64,000 nucleotides of DNA from Rubrivivax sp. (GTDB lineage: Bacteria > Pseudomonadota > Gammaproteobacteria > Burkholderiales > Burkholderiaceae_C). Both the position numbers and the translations under genes were made by a program. Positions 56,318 to 64,000 of the stretch are shown here, piece after piece (position 1 is the first letter of the stretch; each line of letters opens with the position of its first letter). The notes under the pieces were generated by a model, which was given only the letters and a program-made list of their open reading frames with translations, was not told the origin of the DNA and ran no database searches. The DNA lies in contig JAURZM010000020.1 of NCBI GenBank assembly GCA_030653385.1, forward strand, positions 62,001-126,000. Direction: 5' to 3'.

Positions 56318-58963
56318 ATGTTGACCTGGCTCTTCAAGAAGTCCCCCGCACCTGCTGCTTCCGCTGCACCGGCTGCCCCCGCTCCGCCCAAAGTGCCCGT
56401 GCCCAGCCCGACGCCCGCGGTGGACTGGGCGGCGCAGCTGTCCGCCGCCCAGGGTGACGATGGGGCCTTGCTGCGCCTGGCTCAATCGGCCGCGCCCTTG
56501 GCCACCAAGCTGTCTGCGGTGCAGGCGCTGGCTGGCGAAGAGGCGCTGCGCCAGGCTGAACGCGAATTTCGCAGCCACGACCGCAAGGTGCACCGTGTGG
56601 CCAAGCAGCGCCTGGAAGCCGCCGTCTTGCAGCGCGAAACCCGCGCGCAGGCCACGGTTTTGCTGGCACAGGCGCAAACCCTGGCGGCCGACCCGCAGAT
56701 TCCCGCCAACCGCGTGGCCGATCTGGACCGCGAGTGGGCTGCCTTGCCCGGCGCGCTGCTCGAGCCCTCTCAGCGCGACTGCTTCGAGGCTTTGCGCCAC
56801 CGCGTGGCCACTGCGCTGCGCGAACAGGCCGACACACTGCAGGCATGGCAGCGCTGGACTTCCGAGGCCAGGCTGTGCCTGCAGCAATGCGCCCCCGCTT
56901 TGAAAGCGGCGGCGGCGGCAGGCGGCAGCGCCGACGTGACCGCAATCAGCGAGCGGCTGACCCTGCTGCGTGAGTCGCGGCCCGAGGCGCCGGCAACTGC
57001 CAAGCTCGCCGAAGAAATCGTGCCGGTACAGCAGGCCGCCACCTGGCTGCACGAGCGACTGTCGTGGCTGGAAGCACCGACCGACGACATCCCTGCAGAG
57101 GCAGCGCCCGCCGCCGTCGACCCGGCCGTGCTGCTTGCCTGGCACCAACGCCTGGCCGACCTGCAGAGGGCCCGCCAGCCGGCGCCCGAGCCCCGCCCCC
57201 AGCCACGTGTGAACAAGGCCCGCCCTGAGCTCGCCGCGCCGGAACAGGTCCAGCAAGCCCAGGCCCTGCTGGAACAGGCCGAAACCGCGCTGGCCGAAGG
57301 ACAGCTGGCCGCGGCGCAGAAACACCTGCAGGCGCTGCAGCCCTTGCTGGCCGCGAAACACACGGTCTGGCCCGATGCCTTGCTGGCCCGCCAGCAGGCG
57401 GTGTGGGCCGAGCAGGCGCGGCTGAAGGACTGGCAGCAGTGGGGCGGCGAACGGGCGCGCGACGACCTGGTGGCCGAGGCGCAAGCGCTGGCGCGCCAGG
57501 TGCAGCCGCCGGCCGAAGAAGCCGCCACCTCCGAGGTCGCGGACGGCGCCGAGGCCGCAGAGGGCGCCCCAGCCCCAGCCCCGATCCCGGCCCCCACCCG
57601 CGCGCCCAGAAAACTCAATCTCAGGGCCTTGGGCGACAGCATTCAGGCCCTGCGCCAGCGCTGGAAGGCGGTCGACCGCCAGGGTGTGGCCGCCGGCGCC
57701 GAGCAGTGGCAGGCCTTCGACGCCGCCTTGCAGGTGGCCCACGGCCCGGTGGCTGCACAACACGCCGCCGTGCTGCTGGCCAGGCAACAGAACCTGGCCG
57801 CGCGAGAGGCCTTGCTCGCGGCCTTGGAAGCCCTGGCCTTGCCGGGTGATGCCCAGGCCGGTGCCGCCCCGGGCTGGCGCGAACTGCAGCGCCAGCTGTT
57901 CGACTTCCAGGGCAACTGGCGCAAGCTGGGGCCTATCGAACACACGGCACCCGCCGCCTCGCGCCCGGGCCTGGAGCAGCGGCTGCAGCAGGCGGTGGCA
58001 CGCCTCGAGGCGCCACTGCGTGCGCAGCAGGACGTGGCAGTGGCCGAACGCGAGCGCCTCATCGTGCGCGCCCGGGCCTGTCTGCCGGCCGACGGCCAGC
58101 CGCCGCATCCCGACGCCGCACGCCAGGTGCGCGAACTGCAAGCCGACTGGCAGTTGCAGGCCCGTGGTCTGCCGCTGCCACGGGGCATTGAAAACACCTT
58201 GTGGACCCGTTTCAAGGCCGCCACCGACGCGGTATTCATGCAGCGCGAGGCCGCGCTGGGCGCTCGCGACGCAGAACGTGCCGCCCACCTGGCGGCGGCC
58301 GAGGCCCTGGTGCAGCGCCTGGAATGCGCCGCCACCGAGCTGCCGCTGACCGACATCGAAGCCACGCTGGCCGAGGTGGACCGCGCCTGGCGCCAGGGTG
58401 GCGAGCTGCCGCGGGGTGCAGTGGACACACTGGAAACCCGCTACCGCAGCGCCCTGGCGGCAGCCGTTCAGCGCCAGCGCGAAGGGCAGCGACAGCAGTG
58501 GCAGCTGCAGTGTGAAACGCTGGCTGCACGCTTGCGGCAGTGCGAGGCCCAGGAAGACGCGGCTGGCCAGGCCCCGGCCGCCGAAGCACCCGAAACCGCC
58601 GAAGCGGCGGCCGCGCTGGCTGCCTTGCCCAAGACCTGGGAACAGGCGCTGGCCCCGCGCCGGGCTCGGCCGGCAGGCGCCCGAACGGGCTTCTTGCCGG
58701 CTGGCGAGGTGGACGATTTGCTGCTGCAACTGGAAATCCACCTGCAATTGCCCGCCGCCCCCGAGTGGCAGGCCGCGCGGCAGCAGTTGAAGCTGCGCGC
58801 GCTGAAAGAGGCCATGGAAGGGCGCAAGCCGCCTACCCAGGCCCAGCCCGCCCAGGACTTCTGCACGCTGCTGCGCCAGCCTGGCCTGAGCCCGGTGCAG
58901 CGCTCCCGCCTGCAGGCCCTGGTGGCCGCGCTGCGGGACAACATGCCAAGGGATTTCCCTTAG
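56318..58963 (+). CDS. DUF349 domain protein, large
   Basis: The 881-residue, strongly helical, Ala/Gln/Arg-rich protein carries several DUF349-like repeats of the type LRQRWKAVDRQG, WRELQRQLFDFQGNWRKLGPIEH and VRELQADWQLQARGLPLPRGIENTLWTRFKAATDAVF. DUF349 proteins are cytosolic, unknown in role, and in some beta- and gammaproteobacteria are linked to ribosome or cell-envelope stress. A Pro/Ala-rich start and an Ala-Pro linker near residue 420 separate domains. The start is ATG 56318, with no strong ribosome site. Confidence 0.85.
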   Translation: MLTWLFKKSPAPAASAAPAAPAPPKVPVPSPTPAVDWAAQLSAAQGDDGALLRLAQSAAPLATKLSAVQALAGEEALRQAEREFRSHDRKVHRVAKQRLEAAVLQRETRAQATVLLAQAQTLAADPQIPANRVADLDREWAALPGALLEPSQRDCFEALRHRVATALREQADTLQAWQRWTSEARLCLQQCAPALKAAAAAGGSADVTAISERLTLLRESRPEAPATAKLAEEIVPVQQAATWLHERLSWLEAPTDDIPAEAAPAAVDPAVLLAWHQRLADLQRARQPAPEPRPQPRVNKARPELAAPEQVQQAQALLEQAETALAEGQLAAAQKHLQALQPLLAAKHTVWPDALLARQQAVWAEQARLKDWQQWGGERARDDLVAEAQALARQVQPPAEEAATSEVADGAEAAEGAPAPAPIPAPTRAPRKLNLRALGDSIQALRQRWKAVDRQGVAAGAEQWQAFDAALQVAHGPVAAQHAAVLLARQQNLAAREALLAALEALALPGDAQAGAAPGWRELQRQLFDFQGNWRKLGPIEHTAPAASRPGLEQRLQQAVARLEAPLRAQQDVAVAERERLIVRARACLPADGQPPHPDAARQVRELQADWQLQARGLPLPRGIENTLWTRFKAATDAVFMQREAALGARDAERAAHLAAAEALVQRLECAATELPLTDIEATLAEVDRAWRQGGELPRGAVDTLETRYRSALAAAVQRQREGQRQQWQLQCETLAARLRQCEAQEDAAGQAPAAEAPETAEAAAALAALPKTWEQALAPRRARPAGARTGFLPAGEVDDLLLQLEIHLQLPAAPEWQAARQQLKLRALKEAMEGRKPPTQAQPAQDFCTLLRQPGLSPVQRSRLQALVAALRDNMPRDFP

Positions 58964-59015
58964 GCGCTGTCTATCGCCTGCTTAGCCAAAGCAAATTGGC
59001 CGGCGCGGGGGAATG

Positions 59016-59028
59016 GATAGAAACTATC
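59016..59028. promoter_or_regulatory. Palindrome upstream of ahpC (possible OxyR or LysR-type site)
   Basis: GATAG-AAA-CTATC is a perfect inverted repeat about 95 bases before the ahpC ATG; a further CTATCG lies at 58971-58976. ATAG/CTAT half-sites are those bound by OxyR, but the expected spacing of seven bases is not met, so only a weak case exists. Confidence 0.3.
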
Positions 59029-59121
59029 GGTTGTTGTTCGGCAAGAGCCTCGCTCTACCAGAGCCGGGTTGCCGAAGCCCGACCTCGTTTTGTCCATTCC
59101 CCCTCAACCGGAGAGAAATCC

Positions 59122-59685
59122 ATGTCGCTCATCAACACCACCGTCCAGCCCTTCAAGACCACGGCTTTCCACAACGGCAAGTTCGTCGAAGTCAGCAACG
59201 AAAGCATCAAGGGCCAATGGTCGGCTTTCATCTTCATGCCGGCCGCCTTCACCTTCAACTGCCCCACCGAAGTGGAAGACGCGGCCGCGAACTACGCCGA
59301 ATTCCAGAAGCTGGAAACGCAGGTCTACATCATCACCACCGACACGCACTTCTCGCACAAGGTGTGGCACGAAACCTCGCCGGCCGTGGGCAAGGCGCAG
59401 TTCCCGCTGGTGGGCGACCCCACGCACACGCTGACGCGCATGTTCGGTGTGCACATCGAAGAAGAAGGCCTGGCCCTGCGTGGCACCTTCGTGATCAACC
59501 CCGACGGCGTGATCAAGACCGCCGAAGTGCATTCGAACGAAATCGCCCGTGACGTGAAGGAAACGCTGCGCAAGCTGAAGGCCGCGCAGTACACCGCCAA
59601 GCACCCCGGCCAGGTGTGCCCGGCCAAGTGGAACGATGGCGCCGCCACGCTGACCCCGTCGCTCGACCTCGTCGGCAAGATCTAA
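59122..59685 (+). CDS. ahpC: Alkyl hydroperoxide reductase subunit C (peroxiredoxin)
   Basis: The 187-residue peroxiredoxin has the peroxidatic Cys47 (AAFTFNCPTE) and the resolving Cys166 (PGQVCPAKW). It begins MSLINTTVQPFKTTAFHNGKFVEV and follows the E. coli AhpC plan closely. It reduces hydrogen peroxide and organic peroxides and is recycled by AhpF. Start ATG at 59122 after CCGGAGAGA. The gene is followed by the second copy of the intergenic repeat and a hairpin, then ahpF 175 bases on. Confidence 0.97.
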   Translation: MSLINTTVQPFKTTAFHNGKFVEVSNESIKGQWSAFIFMPAAFTFNCPTEVEDAAANYAEFQKLETQVYIITTDTHFSHKVWHETSPAVGKAQFPLVGDPTHTLTRMFGVHIEEEGLALRGTFVINPDGVIKTAEVHSNEIARDVKETLRKLKAAQYTAKHPGQVCPAKWNDGAATLTPSLDLVGKI

Positions 59686-59758
59686 GGGCCCCCAGCTCAC
59701 TCCGTTCGCGCCCCCCGAGGGGGTGCGTTTCGAACCGGGAGACCCGGATTCGAAACAG
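59686..59758 (-). repeat. Intergenic hairpin repeat, copy B
   Basis: Reverse-strand copy of the element after proC, starting right after the ahpC stop. The stem is GTTTCGAA pairing TTCGAAAC around CCGGG-TCT-CCCGG (read in either sense), followed by CCCCC-T-CGGGGGG and GCGAACGGAGTGAGCTGGGGG. Compared with copy A, one G-C pair of the stem is A-T here, a compensatory change. It lies between ahpC and ahpF and should limit read-through. Confidence 0.75.
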
Positions 59759-59791
59759 GCCCTGTCTCACCACGGGCCGGCGAGCGCTCGG

Positions 59792-59823
59792 CGGGCGCGG
59801 TCCGAAAAGGTCGCGCCCGTTTT
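59792..59823 (+). terminator. Hairpin with T-run between ahpC and ahpF
   Basis: CGGGCGCG (59792-59799) pairs with CGCGCCCG (59812-59819) across a 12-base loop, and TTTTCG follows. This is the shape of an intrinsic terminator or partial attenuator located 38 bases before the ahpF ATG. It would keep ahpF transcripts below those of ahpC. Confidence 0.5.
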
Positions 59824-59860
59824 CGTTTCCGAACCCCACTGAACCTGCAGGACACACACC

Positions 59861-61429
59861 ATGCTCGACGCCAACCTCAAGACGCAGCTGCGCGCCTACA
59901 TGGAGCGCATCACGCAACCGGTGCAGCTGATCGCTTCGCTCGACGACCGCCCGGCGTCGGCCGAGATGCTTGCCCTGCTGGAAGACATCGTGTCGCTCAG
60001 CGACAAGGTCACGCTGCGCATGGACGGCAGCGATGAACGCCGCCCGTCGTTCCAGATCACCCGCGCCGGCCACGACATGGGGCTGCGTTTTGCCGCCGTG
60101 CCGCTGGGCCACGAGTTCACCTCGCTGGTGCTGGCTCTGCTGCAGGCCGGTGGCCACCCGCCCAAGATCGACGCCGAAACCATCGAGCGCATCCAGGGCC
60201 TGGACGGTGACTACCACTTCGAAACCTGGATGAGCCTGACCTGCCACAACTGCCCCGACGTGGTCCAGGCCTTCAACCTGATGGCGGTGCTGAACCCGCG
60301 CATCCGCCACACCGCCATCGACGGCGGCCTGTTCCAGGAAGAGGTGGAACGGCGCCAGATCATGGCCGTGCCGCTGGTGTTCCTGAACGGCGAGGTGTTT
60401 GCCTCGGGCCGCATGGACGTGGCCGAGATCGTGGCCAAGCTGGACACCAATTCCGCCGCACGTGACGCCGCCAAGCTGGCCGCCAAGGAGACCTTCGACG
60501 TGTTGATCGTCGGCGGTGGCCCGGCCGGCGCCGCGGCCGCGGTGTACGCCGCGCGCAAGGGCATCCGCACCGGCATCGTGACCGAAAAGGTCGGTGGCCA
60601 GACGCTGGACACGATGGGCATCGAAAACTTCGTCTCGGTGCTCGAAACACAAGGCCCCAAGTTCGCGGCCGCGCTGGAAGCACATGCCAAGGCCTACGAC
60701 GTGGACATCATGAGCGGCCAGAAGGTCGAAGCGCTGGTCGCCGATGCGGCCGACAACACACAACCGGTGCAGATCAAGCTGGCCAACGGCTCGGTGCTGC
60801 GCGCCCGTTCGGTGGTGCTGGCCACCGGCGCGCGCTGGCGCACGGTCAACGTGCCGGGCGAAGCCGAATACAAGAACAAGGGCGTGGCCTACTGCCCGCA
60901 CTGCGACGGCCCGCTGTTCAAGGGCAAGAAGGTGGCCGTCATCGGCGGCGGCAACTCGGGTGTCGAAGCCGCCATCGACCTGGCGGGTGTGGTGCAACAC
61001 GTCACGCTGGTTGAGTTCGCTGATCAGTTGAAGGCCGACGCCGTGCTGGTCAAGAAGCTGCACAGCCTGCCCAACGTCAGCGTGCACACCAATGCGCAGA
61101 CGACCGAGATCACCGGCGACGGCCAGAAGGTTAACGCGCTGAAGTTCAAGGACCGTGTCAGTGGTGTCGAACAGCAGGTCGACCTGGCCGGTGTGTTCGT
61201 GCAGATCGGTCTGGTGCCCAACACCGAATGGCTGCGCGGTGCGGTGGAACTCAGCCGTTATGGCGAGATCGTCATCGACGGCAAGGGCGCCACCAGCGTG
61301 CCTGGGGTGTTTGCGGCGGGTGACGCAACGACGGTGCCCTTCAAGCAGATCATCATCGCCGCAGGCGATGGCGCGAAGGCCGCGCTGTCGGCCTTCGACC
61401 ACCTGATCCGGCACGCGGCACCCCGCTGA
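59861..61429 (+). CDS. ahpF: Alkyl hydroperoxide reductase subunit F
   Basis: The 522-residue flavoenzyme transfers electrons from NADH to AhpC. The N-terminal double thioredoxin-like domain carries the redox pair Cys128-Cys131 (CHNC); the C-terminal thioredoxin-reductase-like part has [18 protein letters not shown], the active disulfide Cys345-Cys348 (YCPHCDG), [18 protein letters not shown] and [24 protein letters not shown]. Length and order match E. coli AhpF. Start at ATG 59861 (no other candidate fits); it is probably co-regulated with ahpC, with reduced read-through. Confidence 0.96.
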   Translation: MLDANLKTQLRAYMERITQPVQLIASLDDRPASAEMLALLEDIVSLSDKVTLRMDGSDERRPSFQITRAGHDMGLRFAAVPLGHEFTSLVLALLQAGGHPPKIDAETIERIQGLDGDYHFETWMSLTCHNCPDVVQAFNLMAVLNPRIRHTAIDGGLFQEEVERRQIMAVPLVFLNGEVFASGRMDVAEIVAKLDTNSAARDAAKLAAKETFDVLIVGGGPAGAAAAVYAARKGIRTGIVTEKVGGQTLDTMGIENFVSVLETQGPKFAAALEAHAKAYDVDIMSGQKVEALVADAADNTQPVQIKLANGSVLRARSVVLATGARWRTVNVPGEAEYKNKGVAYCPHCDGPLFKGKKVAVIGGGNSGVEAAIDLAGVVQHVTLVEFADQLKADAVLVKKLHSLPNVSVHTNAQTTEITGDGQKVNALKFKDRVSGVEQQVDLAGVFVQIGLVPNTEWLRGAVELSRYGEIVIDGKGATSVPGVFAAGDATTVPFKQIIIAAGDGAKAALSAFDHLIRHAAPR

Positions 61430-61472
61430 GGTCTGAACACAGGGCGGCTGGCGGCGAGACGGTCGCTGCGCT

Positions 61473-62420
61473 TCAGCGCAAGGCCAGGTCCGCCGCCACG
61501 CCGGCAAACACCGCAAAGCCCAGCCAGTGGTTCAGGCGGAAGGCCTTGAAACAGCCGTCGCGCTGGCGGTTGCGGATCAGGCTGAAGTGCCAGCTGGCCT
61601 GCGCCGCGGCGGCCACGATGCCCAGCAGGTACACCGGCCCCAGCCCCAGCAGACGGCCCAGCACGGCCCAGCTGACCAGGTACACGGCGTAGAAGCCCAT
61701 CACCGCGGCCACGTCGAAACGGCCGAGTGTGATGGCGCTGGTCTTCATGCCGATTCGCAGGTCGTCGTCGCGGTCGACCATCGCGTACTCGGTGTCGTAG
61801 GCCAGCACCCAGAACAGGTTGCCCAGCATCAGAAGCCAGGCATGCGGCGGCACGGCGGCGGTGATGGCCGCCAAGCTCCACTCGGTGCCCCCCTGGGCGG
61901 CGGCAAAGGCCATCGGGATGCCGAAGCTGAAGGCCACGCCCAGTACCGCCTGCGGCAGGTTCACCAGGCGCTTGGCGTAGGGGTAGGCCAGCGTGACGGC
62001 CAGCGCCACGAAGCTGAGCAGGATGGCCGGTGCACTGGTCGTCAGCACCAGCATAAAGGCCAGCAAGGCCAGCACGGCGCCCAGCAGCAGCGCTTCTCGG
62101 CTTGACACCGCACCACGGGTCACCGGCCGCTGCGCGGTGCGCTTGACGTGTTTGTCGAAGTCCTTGTCGGCCACGTCGTTGACGCAGCAGCCGGCGCTGC
62201 GCATCAGCACCGTGCCGGCGGTGAACACGGTGAACAGGTGCCAGCCCGGCCAGCCGTCGGCGGCGATCCACAGCGCGCTGAGCGTCGGCCACAGCAGCAG
62301 CAACCAGCCGGCCGGGCGGTTCCAGCGGATCAGGTCGAGGTAGAGGGCCAGGCGATGGGCCAGGCGGCCACGGGTGTTCGGGGTCACGCCGCGATTATCG
62401 GCAGCGGCCAGGGCACCCAT
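61473..62420 (-). CDS. ubiA: 4-hydroxybenzoate octaprenyltransferase
   Basis: The 315-residue integral membrane enzyme attaches the polyprenyl chain to 4-hydroxybenzoate in ubiquinone synthesis. It has the two Asp-rich prenyl-diphosphate motifs NDVADKDFD and [15 protein letters not shown], with membrane helices around them ([54 protein letters not shown]). Start ATG 62418-62420; an internal GTG (62387) is closer to the family start. It converges on ahpF with 43 bases between the stops. Confidence 0.93.
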   Translation of the reverse strand: MGALAAADNRGVTPNTRGRLAHRLALYLDLIRWNRPAGWLLLLWPTLSALWIAADGWPGWHLFTVFTAGTVLMRSAGCCVNDVADKDFDKHVKRTAQRPVTRGAVSSREALLLGAVLALLAFMLVLTTSAPAILLSFVALAVTLAYPYAKRLVNLPQAVLGVAFSFGIPMAFAAAQGGTEWSLAAITAAVPPHAWLLMLGNLFWVLAYDTEYAMVDRDDDLRIGMKTSAITLGRFDVAAVMGFYAVYLVSWAVLGRLLGLGPVYLLGIVAAAAQASWHFSLIRNRQRDGCFKAFRLNHWLGFAVFAGVAADLALR

Positions 62421-62512
62421 TGAACCGTTTCGCCGCAACGGCGCACACACGGTTGCCGGGCCCGCAAAAAAGCAGGGCACCGGGTCCATCACCGCCACAC
62501 CCAGGAGCCCAC

Positions 62513-63373
62513 ATGCACACCCGCCAACCCCACTTCCGCCGCCTGGCCCTTGCCTTGGCCTGCTCGCTGGCCGTCACGCTGACCGCCTGCGGCGGTGGGG
62601 GTGACAGCAGCACCGGCAGCGACGAACTGCAACCGGCCGCCGGCTACGCCGTGGTGCAAGGCCAGTTGACCGACAGCAGCGGCGCGCCGCTGGCCGGTGC
62701 CCAGGTGCTGGCTCCCTTCGGCAACAACCAGGCCTGGGGCGGAGACACCGACGCGCAGGGCAAGTTCGCCTTCCAGGCGCGTGCCGCCGACTTCACCGGT
62801 GTCGACCCGGTGGCGGTGGTCATCCACAAACCCGGCTTCCGTCCGACCACGGTGTATTTCGGGGGCATCCAGCAGGGCGCGCGTTACGTGGTGCCGGCAA
62901 ATGCCAGCACGTCGCCGCGTGCCCTGGCTGCGGGCGAATACGCAGCCCAGGGCCTGATTGGCCTGTGGCACCTGGGTGACGACAGCTTCGGCGGCAGTGT
63001 CAATTCCCGGCTGCAGACCGGCACCCGTGGGCGCCTGGCCGACTTCGTGATCACCACCTGGACGGCCGAGCACAAGGCCGCCTACTCGCAGGCGGTGGTG
63101 GAATTTGTCGGCCGCGGCATCCAGGGCCTGACTTGCACCACGCAGTTCGGCCTGGCGGCGGTGGGCGCCAACATCGGCGCCGGCATTCCGCGCTACGCCA
63201 ACCCGGGCAACAGCGACGTCAACGGCGGCTTCACGCGCTTTGCATTGCGCCTGAACGTGGCCGACTTCCCGGTGGGCGCGCAGGTGCGGCTGGTGGCCAT
63301 TGCGGGCAACTGTTCGTCCAGCGACCTGGACGACTTCGAGTTCACCGAGGCTGTCGTGAGGTTCGAACGGTGA
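62513..63373 (+). CDS. Putative lipoprotein with carboxypeptidase-regulatory-like repeat
   Basis: The 286-residue protein has a signal peptide ending in a lipobox, TLTAC followed by GGGGD. An N-terminal segment ([32 protein letters not shown]) fits a carboxypeptidase-regulatory-like or Ig-like module; the rest ([24 protein letters not shown]) is unrecognised. It should sit at the outer membrane or in the periplasm. The ATG at 62513 has CCAGGAG upstream. It is divergent from ubiA, and an ECF gene follows 114 bases on. Confidence 0.75.
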   Translation: MHTRQPHFRRLALALACSLAVTLTACGGGGDSSTGSDELQPAAGYAVVQGQLTDSSGAPLAGAQVLAPFGNNQAWGGDTDAQGKFAFQARAADFTGVDPVAVVIHKPGFRPTTVYFGGIQQGARYVVPANASTSPRALAAGEYAAQGLIGLWHLGDDSFGGSVNSRLQTGTRGRLADFVITTWTAEHKAAYSQAVVEFVGRGIQGLTCTTQFGLAAVGANIGAGIPRYANPGNSDVNGGFTRFALRLNVADFPVGAQVRLVAIAGNCSSSDLDDFEFTEAVVRFER

Positions 63374-63487
63374 GACCTGCGGCCACGCTCGTCGGTCTAC
63401 TGCCTTGTGTTGATAGGCGATGCAAGCCCATGTTGCAGAATCCGCCACGACCTCTGGCCCTGGCGAACCGCCCCGCCGCCGCAACAC

Positions 63488-64000
63488 ATGCAGCCGCCGA
63501 TCGACGACACCCTGGCCCGCCAGTTGCTGCAACGCTGCGCCGCACGCGACGAAAGTGCGCTGGTGGAACTGCATCGCCTGCTGGCGCGGCGTATCCACGC
63601 TTTTGCGTGGCAGCGCCTGCGCAATGACGAAGGGGCCCAGACCGTGGTTGTCGACACCTTGCATGAAGTCTGGAAAAGCGCGGCGCGTTTTCGGGGCGAG
63701 TCGCTCGTCACCACCTGGGTGCTGGGCATCGCACGCTACAAGTCGCTGGAACAGGGCCGGCAGCAGGCGGCCGATGCCGGCGACACGGACGACATCGACG
63801 AGCACGTCGACACCCTTGCCGCCGACGTCGACGACGGCGAGGCCACCTTGTCGCGCTGGCAGGAAGCGCAGCAGGTGCGGCTGTGCCTGCAGCAGCTGAG
63901 CGCCGCGCACCGCGAATGCATGCAGCTGGTCTATTACGAGGGCCTGGGACTGGCCGACGTGGCGCTGGTGCAGCAGGTGCCCGAAGGCACCGTCAAGACA
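63488..64000 (+). CDS. ECF-type sigma factor, cut by the window end
   Basis: From ATG 63488 an open frame reaches the window edge without a stop (171 codons). It has region 2 (LARQLLQRCAARDESALVELHRLLARRIHAFAWQRL, VDTLHEVWKSAARFRGESLVTTWVLGIARYKSLE) with WKSAARFRG and ALLG-type helices, an acidic linker (DADDIDEHV), and the start of region 4 (QVRLCLQQLSAAHRECMQLVYYEGLGLADVALVQQVPEGTVKT). The helix-turn-helix end is missing. It follows the lipoprotein gene and may control it. Confidence 0.85.
   Translation, partial: MQPPIDDTLARQLLQRCAARDESALVELHRLLARRIHAFAWQRLRNDEGAQTVVVDTLHEVWKSAARFRGESLVTTWVLGIARYKSLEQGRQQAADAGDTDDIDEHVDTLAADVDDGEATLSRWQEAQQVRLCLQQLSAAHRECMQLVYYEGLGLADVALVQQVPEGTVKT

Overview
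The window reads as chromosome of a high-GC betaproteobacterium, most likely order Burkholderiales (Rubrivivax/Leptothrix/Ideonella-like). This rests on the very G+C-rich codon use, lipoproteins with a CGGGG(G)D start typical of the group, a PEP-CTERM protein, and gene families common there (UbiA, AhpCF, DUF3297, DUF349, phnWAY phosphonate genes). The assignment is an inference; no rRNA was seen. Coding density is high, and no tRNA, rRNA, CRISPR array or intact insertion sequence was found.

Layout. 1-1.6 kb: 3' end of a DNA alkylation repair gene, a BamE-like gene that has probably lost its 5' end, and an IS91-type transposase remnant. 1.65-5.4 kb: leftward operon of aldehyde dehydrogenase, iron alcohol dehydrogenase and DAO-type flavoenzyme. 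5.5-9.8 kb: glycerophosphodiesterase overlapping a 1115-residue cyclase/AAA-ATPase/TPR protein. 10-12.4 kb: two L,D-transpeptidase-like paralogues and a PEP-CTERM protein. 12.4-15.8 kb: ArsR regulator, two small monooxygenase-fold proteins, and an NAD(P)-binding protein divergent from an AraC regulator. 15.9-20.6 kb: zinc alcohol dehydrogenase, a vapBC toxin-antitoxin pair with a perfect palindrome upstream, a glutamine synthetase-family enzyme and a serine hydrolase. 20.7-24.1 kb: a second cyclase/ATPase/TPR paralogue. 24.3-33 kb: a large secreted lipoprotein joining a papain-fold protease to Ig-like and beta-helix domains, a DUF4394 lipoprotein, an enolase-superfamily gene fragment and a TPR-alpha/beta hydrolase.

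34.6-46.5 kb is the most coherent system: uptake and breakdown of 2-aminoethylphosphonate. The leftward operon encodes a periplasmic binding protein, ABC ATPase, fused permease and the transaminase PhnW. The rightward operon encodes a GntR regulator, phosphonoacetate hydrolase PhnA, phosphonoacetaldehyde dehydrogenase PhnY, a Na/Pi transporter with PhoU domain, a PhnZ-like HD protein and an EamA-type membrane protein. A shared divergent control region carries GntR-type palindromes and two promoter-like pairs. The route inferred is aminoethylphosphonate to phosphonoacetaldehyde (PhnW), to phosphonoacetate (PhnY), to acetate plus phosphate (PhnA). The HD protein suggests a second route for hydroxylated phosphonates.

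46.5-64 kb: NAD-dependent epimerase/reductase, dimethylglycine/sarcosine dehydrogenase-like flavoprotein, patatin, a large Ser/Thr kinase beside an ECF sigma factor whose region 2 lacks the usual acidic motif, proC, DUF3297, a DUF349 protein, ahpC and ahpF, ubiA, a lipoprotein, and a second ECF sigma factor cut by the window end. Two copies of a hairpin-forming intergenic repeat lie after proC and ahpC and show one compensatory base-pair change.
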